64,000 bases of DNA from Neodiprion pinetum (Eukaryota; Arthropoda; Insecta; Hymenoptera; Diprionidae), in assembly GCF_021155775.2 (NCBI RefSeq), contig NC_060235.2, positions 25,181,598-25,245,597 of the forward strand. The letters are read 5' to 3'. Below, one piece after another: positions 39,258 to 51,600 of this stretch. A program made the translations under genes and the position numbers. Numbering within the stretch: position 1 is the first letter of the stretch; every line of letters begins with the position of its first letter. The notes beneath the pieces were generated by a model, which was given only the letters and a program-made list of their open reading frames with translations, was not told the origin of the DNA and searched no databases.

Positions 39258-42200
39258 ATGTCTAAACATGACAAAGACAACGTTATTCCCGATATAATCC
39301 ACGATGGAAATACGGGAAAGAGCTATATTAAGGGTCGTTTCTTCGGAAAGGTGAGTCTCCTCGAATATTAATCAACGTGTTGTCTCTCTTGCATCCTTCC
39401 CAAGCCGAAAAATAGCAAAATCCTCGATCGCCGGTTTTGAGGGCGAAGCCAAAAATGAGTCGATCCTAAAGCCATTTCAACTTTCTGGGAATCAGTAGAT
39501 TGAAGGCGAATTGATCAAACAATCAGATTCTGACACAAACACATTAATTCCTTCGAACAGTATTGTGGGACAACTGATTTATCGTTATTACTCTCTTCTT
39601 TTCCGATTAATCATTCTTCTCTGTATTGCACATCAATCTAAATCTTTCGTTCATGTTTTCTTTATTCCTTACAACTAATTACACTACGTTTTGCATGCAG
39701 TGTCAATAGTCCTGATTCGGGCTTCTGCAAGGTCAAATTTTTGAACACTATGCCACCATCAAGCCCATTGTTGATTTTCTGTTGTGCCCGGAAATATATG
39801 CTCTGAGAAATTGATGTTATTACTGGTGGATTAAGTCCAAAACGTCATTTGTCATACAGCTTTCAGCCTTTCACCTAGATATATCCAAACACTTGTTGCT
39901 CTTAGCCTTGTAATGTTTTTCAAAAAAACATTGCTGTATTCAAAACCCCATCAAGCATTACATTAGCAGTAAATTACCATTCGAAATTTATTTGCTAATT
40001 TCACATAACATGCCCGCAAATGTCAGATAGAATTATTATTTCCCAAAAGATATCTTTTAACAGTAAAGTAGAGCGTATTAGTTACCCCGTGAATTCTGAT
40101 ATACCTTCAGTTCTAGGCTTCCTAATAATTTCATTTAAGCAAAACAGAATTTGTGAAACAACTTTGTATCAGCTAATATTTTAAGGAATCATTTGATTAA
40201 TAAAATAGTGTTTAAGATGAATCTTATGAATGAAAATTTTATATTTTATAACGAGGAATGATCACAAAAAATATGTTGTGGCGAATCTGTATTGTGTTAT
40301 ATTTTTTCTAGGGTGGATTTGCAAAATGTTACGAGATCAAGGAATCGAAGTCTCATCATGTATTTGCTGGAAAAATTGTACCCAAATCAATACTGACAAA
40401 AGTCAATCAGCGTGACAAAATGACGCAGGAAATACATATTCATCAAAGTCTCACACACAGACATATCGTCGGGTTTCATGGATTCTTTGAAGATATCCAA
40501 AATATTTATATCATATTGGAACTTTGTCGTAAAAGGGTAAAGATTTCACATCAACCTTTTATATTTTATGCATCTTTTCAGAGAAAGCCATATTACTTTT
40601 TCAAATGTAAGGAATATACGTTTAATTTATGTAAGATTTCTAATCACCATTTTCTTGTTTGCACAATATCAGACACACTTTCCTCCAGTATACAAATTGG
40701 AATACCATGGCGATATATATCTGATTCGTTATACTTATTTTTTCAGTCAATGATGGAGTTGCACAAAAGAAGGAAAGCTCTGACAGAGTGTGAAACACGC
40801 TATTACATGAAACAGATCTTGGATGGTGTCGCCTATCTGCACAAGAATAAAATAATACATCGAGATCTGAAACTAGGGAACCTTTTCCTAGACGACGAAT
40901 TACAAGTAAAAATAGGTGACTTCGGATTAGCTACAAAACTAGAACATGATGGAGAAAGGAAAAAGTAATCTCCTTATTCAATTATTATTATACGTTTATG
41001 GGGATCAAGTTTGTAATGTTAACATGGTGATAATTGAAAAATTCATTTCTTTCATTCCTAAAGTTCCAAAATAGTTACTTAAGAAAAACCTTTGTTATGT
41101 TAATGTTATCCACTTCAAGCTTTATTTAGAGGCATAATTGATCTAAAACTTATTCCAAGTAGCTGGTCTTCGAATGTTAATAAACTACTTTGATTTAATT
41201 TCGGAAAATAGAACTTTGTGCGGAACTCCAAATTACATAGCTCCAGAAATTCTGATGAAATCTGGGCATTCCTATGAAGTTGACATCTGGAGTATCGGAT
41301 GTATAATGTACACTCTTCTTGTGGGAAAACCACCTTTCGAAACATCAAGCCTCAGGGAAACATATGCTAGGATAAAACAAGTGCAATACAAAACTCCAGC
41401 TTTTCTGAGCAAAGCTGCAATGAATATGATTGCCAACATGCTTCAAGGGAATCCCACTAAACGGCCCAGTGTTAACAAACTGATCAAAGATGTATTCTTC
41501 ACATCTGGTATGAAATATTTACTTTCTCAGGTTAAAATTCATAAATTAGAAGCATAAACAGCTGCTTCGTACAGAAATAACCAATTTCTTAAAAGTGAAT
41601 GGTACCGTACGATTTAAGTGTACAAATGAGTTGTCTGAAAGTCAAGAAATTAAATTCGTTATTATTTACCAAATTCATAGGATTCTTGCCAACAAGTCTT
41701 CCAATATCTTGCCTTACAATGGCACCTCGTATGGATGCATTGGAAATGCACAATCAGCGTAAGCCGTTAACTGAAATGAATGGAAATGGATGTGGAGATA
41801 TAAATGATGTCCTATTCAGAGTTCCGCAAAGTCCTGCTCTCAAGGGTAAAGGTATCGAAATGAGTGAAGAAAAAAAATTGGGTCTCGATATAAAGAAGAT
41901 GTTACTCACACTAAAAGAACAATTAGCAACTGTACTCAAAACTAAGCCTGCCGTGGACCTCATCGCTTTTGGAGGTACATAGACATATATGACGCCACAC
42001 GAAAAGTAGTAAATTCACATACTATTCCAGCCACAAATATTACACTACTAACAACCAGTTTTAATTTCACTAATTGATACTGTATATTTCCAATACAGAA
42101 CGGCCAAGATCCTATCAGATTACCCTGGAAACATCAGGCATGGTTCTTCCAATCCGTGTATAATATTAATATACAATGTGTTTTTGTTCAGTAATCAATG

Positions 42201-44185
42201 CTTCTATTGCTGCAAATTGAGGACCCATAGCAGGGTGGCGACAGACTAAGAAATCCAGGAAGAGTCAGGAAATTTCGTCTATCGGGAAAAGTCAGGGAAT
42301 TATGACGGATTGTAGGGAAAAAACATACTTTTTTTTTATAATTCGTTTTCAGTCTTCAGCTATGCTTCGTAAATTCAGTTAATCTAACTTTCAGAAATGG
42401 TATTGTTTAATCTCTAATTATTTTGTGTGAAACAAAGCAATACTATTTGTTTTTTAGATCCAAATTTATATATTCAAGGTGCGCAATTTCGCGAGATTTT
42501 TGTCATAAAAGCTGCCCAATATTACTTAAGTTTTGTGGGAAAACTTTAAAGAATTCTGAATTTTCTGATGGGAAAAGTCAGAGAGTTTTATTTGAGCAAA
42601 ATTGTCGCCACCCTATTATATCTACTTATTTCCAATATTTAAGACTACAATCATTACAACTGAATCGTTTTAGTTTGAAACAGGTCACCAACATTCTAAG
42701 TAAAAATAATCAGTGAAAATTGTCCTGGTCAATCATCAAATTTTCATAGCATGACTAGAAACTTTGCTCGTTTGAATTACCTTTATTCATTTTTAATCAA
42801 CATATATCTGAAATTCATGCAGAAGTATCTCTATTACAGCAGATTGTTGAGTGTATCTGACTTTTTGATTGAAAACAAAGTAGATGTACATGTAAATTAT
42901 TTTCACAAAACATCACCATACTTGTTATCTGGAATTGCTTTATTTGAGTCTGTATAAATACTTTGACTCTTATTTATTACCTGTTCTATTATCAACCAGT
43001 GATAAAAATGTTGGTCAGTTAAATGCATGACAGTAACAATATTGATGTGCACTGTTTCCCTGTGAATGAATTGCTGTTAACAGAGAAATTATTTGATACA
43101 AGTGTGTATTCTTTCTGTCAATACCTATTTAAGGTGAACAAAATTCCATTGCTCTTGAACTTATTGCTGTTGTACTATAAGCAGTCTCTCTCTTAAGGTT
43201 CACACCTACTAAATTTGACGTATTTAGAGTGCATTTCGCTTTATTTTGGTGTTTTCTGAAGTTGAATGAGTAACTTTTCAACGTGAAATTTTTTTTTCGT
43301 CGTCATCGATGGTTCAACAACTCATCTTTATCTTCCATTGTTAAACACACATTGTATATTGATGTGTACGATACTAGATTTTTCAACCTGAACTCCAATG
43401 ACGTGGTGTTTTTTTCTTTGTTTCTTTCTTTCTTCAACTACTTTAGATGAGATGACAGATCCAGATGCACAACCATTTGTTTGGATCAGTAAATGGGTGG
43501 ACTACTCAGACAAATATGGCTTTGGATACCAATTATCTGACGAAGGAGTTGGTGTGATGTACAACGACGGAACACGTCTGATAATGCTTGCGAACGGTTT
43601 CAATGTTCATTACATAAATCGTGAAGGATCAGAAGAATACCATACAGTTAAGGACTATCCGGGTCACCTGGACAAGAAGATGAAGCTGTTGAACTATTTT
43701 CAACGTTACATGAATGAACATCTAATGAAAGCTGGGGGATCGGTGGCTGTTAAGCAAAGTGATTCAATGTCCAGGATTCCCTACATGCATCAGTGGTTTA
43801 GAACGCAAAGCGCTGTAGTTATGCAGCTGACTAATGGATCTGTACAAGTAATTATAACTCACACAGTTTTTCTTTTTCATCTCTGACATCCATCTGTTTG
43901 TACAATGTGAAAAAATTGTGGAGTTCGTATGAACATTGTGACTGGCCAGTGTTGCATAAATATGTATGTCAACAACTTTTTTTTCAGATAAACTTCTTAG
44001 ACCACACCAAGATCATAATGTGTCCTTTGATGGCTGCCGTCACATACATTGATAGTGAGAAAAACTTCCGAACTTTCAGATTCCAAACGATTCAACAACA
44101 TGGTTGCACTTCTGGACTAGCAAAGAACTTAGCTTACGCTCATGAAAAAGTTGGTTTTATGCTGGTTACTCCGCAATCACGATAG
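39258..44185 (+). CDS. polo: Serine/threonine-protein kinase Polo (PLK1)
   Basis: Coding exons: 39258-39350, 40312-40536, 40747-40964, 41212-41507, 41681-41974, 43447-43847, 43988-44185; 574 aa against 576 in Drosophila. Polo drives mitotic entry, centrosome maturation, kinetochore function and cytokinesis. The kinase domain has the glycine-rich loop (GKGGFAKCYEI), the ATP lysine Lys52 (VFAGKIV), the catalytic HRDLK with Asp146, the DFG of KIGDFGLATK, and the activation-loop Thr180 in RKKTLCGTPNYIAPE. The C-terminal half holds two polo boxes that bind phosphorylated partners: the first has WISKWVDYSDKYGFGYQLSD, and the second has QWFRTQSAVVMQLTNGSVQ followed by the phosphate-contacting DHTKI. 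All functional residues I can check are present. Intron 5 (about 1.5 kb) contains a MITE. Confidence 0.97.
42231..42615. mobile_element. MITE with CAGGGTGGCGACAG ends in polo intron 5
   Basis: It starts CAGGGTGGCGACAG at 42231 and ends TGTCGCCACCCT at 42603-42614, a 12-bp inverted match. The interior shows the phrase GGGAAAAGTCAG near both ends, a subterminal repeat. It is about 385 bp, has no transposase, and sits wholly in the intron. It is related by its ends to the shorter copy in the Gclc gene. Confidence 0.75.
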
Positions 44186-45758
44186 TTTCATAACTCAATC
44201 TAGTACTGATTAAAATAATTAAGCTAATGATTAACCATATTATCATCCAACGGACGAGTAAGCGACGCCACATTCAATGCAAGAAATTTTAATGTCTCTC
44301 AACTTTTTTGAAGACACTTTTTATAATTACTGCTAGCTAGGTATCCAGACAGCCTGTTGTTAATTTTAATTATGTATTATTTTTTATGGATAGGTCTATA
44401 GTATTTTTCTATAAGCTTTTTTTTATGTGTCGAAAAGTGAGAAAAGTAGTAGGTAGAAGTTGATAAAAAGAAAAACCAAGAAAGTGGAAGAAACTTTTGT
44501 GATCATTGAATGATATTTCTAAGCACAAAACGAATAACTATTGAACTTTTAAGTGCGGATGAAATTAATTATATGTGATCCCACCTTAATAAGATATATA
44601 CGTACACATCATGCATTTTCAAAGCTGGAACTTAATATGATTGTGCTTTCTGAGGACACAGAATATTGGCACTTAGTAAGGTCATTTATTTCAAAAGTAC
44701 AATAAGCGTGCTACCTCAGATTATTATTTAAATTTTAACAAGTTCAAGCAGGCCAACATTTCTGTTCCAAGGATTCGAAAAAGGGGCTTCTATAATAATT
44801 ATAAATTAAGAGTTGGAAGAAAATGAAGGACTATTACAATAGATCAGTATCTGTACGTTATCCTTGTAAGGTATCTCAATTGACTTGTTTAAATTTAAGC
44901 AACTGTACATACGTAGTGGTTAATTACGTCTTAAAAGGAGTACGATGAATACAAATACTAATCTTCAGAAACAAAAAGCTTCAATATTTCTAATTACGGA
45001 GATGAAAATTTTCACTACTACTTTATATTTTTATACATAAATGATTGCGCAGACCCCCCAAATCAATGTCGAAATGTAATTGTACAAAATAAACTGCCTG
45101 CACATGTACATTTTTCATCCATTAAAGAACTTATTCATGTAAATGTATTCGGTTTTTTTTTCTTGTGTTAAACATTTTAATTGTATCTATAAATGTGAGG
45201 GCAGTTTGTTCTGTAGCGTCTGGTTACTTCACAACTTAAGCGCAGTATTCAATAATAATAATATTAAAGTTTCAATTTCATATTTTTTTTGTGTGCGATT
45301 GGTAAAATTACCTATAACTTTATAAGGTCAAGTTACTCTGGTAAGTCACTTGTACGTTCATAACAAATTTAATTTAACTCTATCTGTTAATGCTCTATAA
45401 TTTTACAATTGGTGAACGTGTACAGGCATATTTTTTAGTGTAGCTCAATATTGTAGAATAAAGAATCACGTGCAACACAATCGTTACTTAGAGATACCTC
45501 GATATAACTGAAGAATTCCACAGTCAATGTGTGAATGTAAGTACATATCTCGAAATTATTTTCGTCCCTATGCATGAGAAATTTTAGTTAAGAAACAACA
45601 ATTCTGACAGATTTACTTGATTCAGGAAGTATATTATACGTAATCATTATTATACCAATATTTCAATAAATAAAATCTCCTTAGTTGAGTGTTTGAAAAG
45701 TGCGGTTACCTACTAATAACGAAAGTTTGGCCTAGGATCCCTAGATTGGATGATTTAC
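44186..45758. other. polo 3' UTR and intergenic DNA
   Basis: No coding exon is seen. AATAAA signals at 45088-45093 and near 45460 could end the polo transcript. The rest is plain AT-rich DNA. Confidence 0.45.
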
Positions 45759-45883
45759 GGTGCGTTCCGAAATTTGTTGGCAGCGCTAAAAACTTCCTAA
45801 GATAGAGGCAGCAGTCATAAACTCGAGAGCGTGAAAGAGAATAAAATTACCAACAACACGAAGTGCGGATTTCGGAACGCACG
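45759..45883. mobile_element. Short MITE (about 125 bp) upstream of RpLP0
   Basis: The left end GGTGCGTTCCGAAAT is mirrored by ATTTCGGAACGCAC at the right, with a further inner pair TTGTTGG / CCAACAA. Short GATGAT words flank it at 45750 and 45897, a possible but imprecise target duplication. It carries no gene. An 80-codon minus-strand open frame that overlaps it has no support. Confidence 0.65.
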
Positions 45884-46199
45884 TGCGATGATGGTCGCGA
45901 GTTGATTGGTTGGCATTAGAGACATCTCGTATTTCCTGGCATCCTTGCCTGCGCCAGGGTGACATCCGCTTTCTCTACCATTACGCCCGTTCATCCTGCT
46001 GAGGTACGCACGTTGATTATAGTCCCGATTTGTCGTAATTTCCATTGAATCCGGCACTTCCTAAAATCACAATAATATGAAAACTATAAGTTATCGCAAT
46101 CGATTTACAGAAAATAATGTTCATTACCATCGATGGGAATTGTTTTACATTAAAATGTGCTGAAACTTGTTGCGAACATGTGCTCGTGGCAATCAGGCC

Positions 46200-46389
46200 A
46201 CGCTTCACATATGCCGACCGGCTTTGTCAACCTGTGAGCTGACTAAACTTTAATTTTACTCAAACCAGCGGTGTCCTAGAATACGGTACATGATTCTCAT
46301 GGACCAAAAGAATATGTAATGTAACCTCGTTTTCGTTTTTTTTTTTTAGCCCTTAAACTCCTTCGAGGTATCCCTACACGCACGTAAAG
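46200..46389 (+). promoter_or_regulatory. RpLP0 promoter and 5' UTR
   Basis: A T-run ending in AG at 46349 precedes a pyrimidine-rich leader (CCCTTAAACTCCTTCGAGG), and the start codon follows at 46390. The T-run and AG could be the acceptor of a 5' UTR intron. Alternatively, transcription may start in the pyrimidine tract, as is usual for ribosomal protein genes with TOP leaders. The sequence alone does not decide. Confidence 0.4.
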
Positions 46390-48324
46390 ATGGGTAGGGA
46401 GGACAAAGCAACATGGAAGTCGAACTACTTCACCAAACTCATTGTAGGTAAACCATAGTTGGCCGTTGAAATGAAGTTGATTCGTTTATGTCATTATAAC
46501 TTCACTGCATTCAGCCATTTTCTTATTTCGGTCATCAACTGAAGAAATAAAATTACAAGTTACTGTGCTTGCAACACGTTTAGCTATATAACTTTCAATA
46601 ATACACTTATTATAATTTTTCGATCCCAAGAATATATTACACATTTATTGCATGTAAATATAAGGTTATGCACACATTTTTTTTACAAAAATTAAAAAAG
46701 TGATTATATTTGATTGGGGATAATAGAAATTTCAATTTTATTAAAGGAACAAAATATCTAAAGTTGCAAAATTAAGAATATGTATCACACGAAAGAAAGA
46801 GAACAAATATTATTATTTGAGTAAAAGATATATATCCATCATTTGTTAGATTAGTGGCATTATTAAAACTGTTCCATAAGTATTACAAATTTTTGAAAAC
46901 AAGAATACACAGCCCTAATATCTGTTATTCATTTTCGTACTATCCTGATGTTTGCAGCAACTTCTGGATGACTATCCAAAATGTTTCATCGTGGGCGCAG
47001 ACAATGTTGGCTCAAAACAGATGCAGCAGATTCGTATGTCTCTACGTGGCACCGCAGTTGTGCTTATGGGCAAGAACACCATGATGCGTAAGGCGATTCG
47101 CGGTCACATTGAACGAAACCAAGCATTAGAAAAACTTCTACCGCATATCCGTGGCAATGTTGGATTTGTGTTCACTCGTGGAGACCTGGTCGAAGTTAGG
47201 GACAAGTTAATTGAGAACAAAGTTCGTGCTCCAGCTAGGGCTGGCGCCATTGCACCATTGAGCGTCATCATCCCTGCTCAGAATACTGGCTTGGGTCCTG
47301 AGAAAACTTCTTTCTTCCAAGCTTTGAGCATCCCGACCAAGATTTCCAAGGGTACCATTGAAATCATTGTAAGTACCATTGCAAAACAATAACAAGAATT
47401 TGAAAAAAATTTTATATTTAGATATATGGAATTTCTTATTGAAATTGGACTTAGATGAACTTATTATATTTATAACATTATGTAAAGTAACAAGCATTCC
47501 ACTGTCTTCTCAACTCTAACTTAATATTACAGAATGATGTGCACATTTTGAAGCCTGGTGACAAAGTTGGAGCTTCAGAAGCTACCCTTTTGAACATGTT
47601 GAACATCTCTCCTTTCTCATACGGTCTTTTGGTTGAACAAGTTTACGACTCTGGCACCATATTTGCTCCTGAAATCTTGGACATTAAGCCCGAGGATTTG
47701 CGCGCAAAGTTCATGGTTGGTGTTGCCAACCTGGCTTCCGTCTGTTTGGCTATTGGATATCCTACCATTGCGAGTGCACCTCATAGTATCGCCAACGGGT
47801 TCAAGAACTTGCTCGCCCTTGCTGCTACCACGGACGTTGAGTTTAAAGAAGCCACCACCATCAAAGAATACATCAAGGTGAACTATTTTTATTTTTACAT
47901 TGCAATTATGAATAATATAAAATAATCCAGTTCTACTTATCAGTAACTAATGAATTAATGATGAAAGCCTCACGCGTCTGAAGAAAAGAATTCACGTGCT
48001 AGAGCTAGAAATAGCTGAACCCACTAGCATGCCTTTTCTCAGTTGATATTTCGCGTTGAAACGCTGTCTGAATAACTTTAACTGTACCTCAATTTTTATT
48101 GTGGCGCCAGTAGCAAGTAAATTTTCGTCATGAAATTTTCCATTAATCACTTATTCAAGTCCAAGTAAAAATGCGTTCTGCTAAATTTTTAAAAATATTT
48201 TGAAGATGTGATTTATAGTTTTATGTAAAACATCTTATATATTTCTTTGGTACCGATAAATGTTTCAGTAGCAAATTTTTATATATATATATAATATTAT
48301 TTATATTGTGTGTATTTATATATT

Positions 48325-48367
<43 letters not shown>

Positions 48368-48600
48368 GACGACAAATGATTAGATGATCACTTGAGTTAC
48401 TACGGTACTTGAAAGAAATACCCATCTGTATTGACAAACTTTTGCATCCATTGCCATAGGATCCCAGCAAATTTGCTGCAGCTGCTGCGGCTACTGCTCC
48501 AGTTGCTGCTGCTGCGGCCCCAGCTGCAGAGAAGAAAGAAGAAAAGAAGGAAGAATCTGAGGAAGAAGATGATGACATGGGATTCGGTCTCTTTGATTAA
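46390..48600 (+). CDS. RpLP0: 60S acidic ribosomal protein P0 (uL10)
   Basis: Coding exons: 46390-46443, 46958-47368, 47533-47877, 48460-48600; 316 aa, the usual length. P0 anchors the P1/P2 dimers of the large-subunit stalk that recruits translation factors. Residues 1-200 are the rRNA-binding L10 domain (WKSNYFTKLIQLLDDYPKCF; then VGADNVGSKQMQQIRMSLRG, GKNTMMRKAIRGH and IPAQNTGLGPEKTSFFQAL). The end has the Ala-rich hinge, encoded by a GCN-rich exon, the acidic run KKEEKKEESEEEDDD and the shared P-protein tail MGFGLFD. Codon choice is more GC-rich than in neighbouring genes, as expected for a very highly expressed gene. Intron 3 carries AT/CA microsatellites. Confidence 0.98.
48279..48367. 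repeat. (AT)n-(CA)n compound microsatellite in RpLP0 intron 3
   Basis: AT dinucleotides run in two blocks and pass into about 13 CA dinucleotides. The tract lies about 90 bp upstream of the last exon's acceptor. Confidence 0.9.
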
Positions 48601-48656
48601 ACTATCAACTGTTCGACCTTGCATATGTTGCTGACGAAGTTTTATGCTGGCGTCTA

Positions 48657-48662
48657 AATAAA
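48657..48662 (+). promoter_or_regulatory. RpLP0 polyadenylation signal
   Basis: AATAAA lies 56 bases after the stop codon, giving the short 3' UTR typical of ribosomal protein genes. Confidence 0.8.
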
Positions 48663-48689
48663 GTTGAAGAGAACAAAAGATTTTTTTCT

Positions 48690-51600
48690 CTGGTTGTCAT
48701 ATGGCTGCCAACCCATTTCCCGTATATCATTATATTTTTAAGCACAGGCATAGCTACGTACATTGAAGTTCGCCCGAAGTTGGAAGAAGTTCAAGGCTCG
48801 TACAACTGTGACTTGGCTGGTAACGTTTTCATTGAAAATAATATTTTATCACAAGCTGTGCGAGGGAATGGTTTCTTATTACGCAATTTGATGTGTACAT
48901 ATCGCATATGTAAGTATAATATGAGAAACGATAGACGTTAGTGCACGAGTCATAACACCTGATTAAGTTAAAGCTTTGATTAATATTGCGCAGGTACGTA
49001 AGATTACACATCTGTATGGTGATGGATAAATGTACATAACTGATGAATTATTATTCAGAAGTATAAATGTGCTTTCAAAATTTTTGACGGCATCGGCAGT
49101 TCAAAGTTCTATACTGAAGGTAAGTTGCATGAAACCATGGATAACGAAATATCGTGAGTTGTAATTCAAAAATTCATGAAAACAACTCCCCGTTGTTCTC
49201 ATTAAACGTGTTATACTGTGTACAGGTTTGTGACTCCTTCAAAAATTCCACATTCTATATTAGCAATTTTCTACAATTTTGTAATATTGGTTAAGCATTC
49301 CAAAATTGCTGCCGATGAAATAAATGAATATTCTATCACACAAATTAAACAAAAGATTTTGCACGCAAAAGCAAAGATGTCGATGAACTCAAATCATAAA
49401 GAAGGCTATTAAGAAAAACACTAGTACACACGGAACTGAAAAACTTGCTTTGGAAAGTTGCTCAAATTGGAAGGCTTGAATTGTGGAGCAGATCTCGTTT
49501 ACAATTGATCTAAATCAGTGAAGTTGTACTGTTTTGAGTTTTGGCCGTGAAAAATAATGGAAAACTTCACATAGCTATAAACTAATAATGAAAAATTTTT
49601 GACCAAACTTCATGTAAATTGAATAAGAGTCTTTTCGAGTAACTATCCTTTTTTTTATGTCTATATGGTCACTGTTTTATAAACGAATGTGTTAATACGG
49701 TCTGAAAACTTGGTGCTCATCTCCGGGGAATATTTAATTTTCCAAACGCATTTCATCCGATTAGGCTTAATAATTTCTTAGGGACTGTCGATGAGGACCT
49801 TGAAGCGAATGAAATTTTTTCTAACCGGATCCATTTCGCACTTTTATTAAATTCTTCAACTGTCCGTAATCTGTGGTACTCTCATGAATACAAATGTTTC
49901 TATAAAGAATAATTCTATGATTTTATTAAATATTTTCTAAAATCCAGAGGAATAAATTTAATTTTCATCGGAATCTCATCGGAAGCAAGGATTCAAAAAG
50001 GGTAAACACAACATCTACACATTAGAGTCTCCTTATACATCGTGCATGCAGAGAAGAAACTTCTTATTGACACATAAACCGGGCACAGGAAAACAAATTC
50101 GAACTCACTGGTGATGAGAGATATTAACGACAACAGAGTCAGGGCGGCTAGGTGGTCTAGTGGAGTAAGGCTCCGGTCAAGCATCTCTAGACGCCGGGTT
50201 CGATTCCTGGCTCCGTCGTTAATTTTTCGAAATCACCAATTTTTCGAATTTACATTCTTTGAATAAATTTAATCTATCTTATCGAAGCCTGCAGCACACA
50301 CGCGGAAACACCCTGCTGTAGACTTTCGGCGAGTCATTGTTAACATGTACGTCACAAACTTCATATATATTTATAAAGATAAGATGTGGAGGTGGTTCCC
50401 ACTCCTCACAACAAACAACAGCGTGTGTTTTGTAGATTTATGAAGAATAAGTCACTCACTCTGCTTCTGAGTGACGTGACATCATTACCTCATCACTTAA
50501 ATTATACTCATTCAAACAGGCTGTGAGACATAATGACTCAGGGAAAATGAATCTACAGTTATATGTCAATGCGAATAATTAGTTGTTATATAAAGAAGAA
50601 TCTGAAGTTTATGTGTCGCACCTCCCGTGCAATGATTATAACGTAAACGTAAAAGAAAGGATGACTCGATTCTCATTAGTAACTGATATCTTTCTCTAAA
50701 TATTGTCAAATGTATCTTTGTGAATTAATGTCCAAATCAAAGTATCCAGTTGTCTGTGCAGGGTGTATAATATAATCAATTTTGAATAACTATGTCGGTG
50801 AATTTAATTACTCGATATTAAGCTGATAAAAACTTACGTTTACAGTCGCACTGTAATTGTGATACAATTACAGATAAGAAGGTACAAGTATGCAAGTTGC
50901 AACACACACAGTTCAATACATCTCACTGACGCGTTCGAAAAATAAATTGCGAAGCAAAAAAATTATTTTGCTAAGACGGATTGTGAGTTAAAATTTGTAA
51001 AATAAATTATGCTAATGCTTGTGCGATAGAACTTTATAGAAATCAGGCCGTGTTCAAAATGATATTAATTGCTAGTTTTGAAAAAAATTGGGAATATGCC
51101 GAAAACTAATTTGCGAGTGGCGAAACATGTTTTTAATCGAAACAGACGTATTTTACGGCCACAGATTAAAAGACACGGTATGGCAATTACGTATGCCTAT
51201 AAATAACGAATACATTCATTTTAGAAATATTTGATTGTGGCAATTAAAGACGTTTAAACTTTTAATTGAATGCAATTTACCGATTACCTACATGTCTCGT
51301 TCATACCAAGACTCGGTATAAAATGATTAATAAAATTACCAATCACCACAATAAGATGGCAAAAAACGATTAAAATGGCTGTATGAAGACACATGTCATA
51401 ACCATAATTTTTTAATTTCTTGTATGCCTGTGTTTACAGTTTTTTACCGTATTCGAATAGCAATTTTTATAAGACAAATATAGATAAAGAATGCTATCTT
51501 GATAAAATTTTTAGAATACATAGGAGTTTTCCCGGCAAAAAATCACTCTTGCATTACTGTAGGTCAACATTGTAAATTTTTCCGAATAATCATTTAGCGG

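Noticed and set aside
42423..42716. 97-codon open frame in polo intron 5
   Set aside because: It runs across the end of the MITE and has no protein-like conservation I can see.
45815..46057. 80-codon minus-strand open frame with a hydrophobic end
   Set aside because: It overlaps the MITE, lacks homology I can recognise, and has no supporting splice or promoter context.
47958..48018. Possible C/D box snoRNA in RpLP0 intron 3 (ATGATGA, then CTGA at 47978 and 48015)
   Set aside because: The boxes match and introns of ribosomal protein genes often host snoRNAs, but the flanks do not form a terminal stem. A guide match to rRNA or small-RNA reads would revive it.
48324..48578. Minus-strand open frame with Ser- and Ala-rich sequence
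   Set aside because: It is the antisense of the RpLP0 last exon and the CA/AT repeat; the composition comes from the sense coding strand.
50143..50218. Functional tRNA gene
   Set aside because: The anticodon stem does not pair and the acceptor stem has inner mismatches, despite good A and B boxes.
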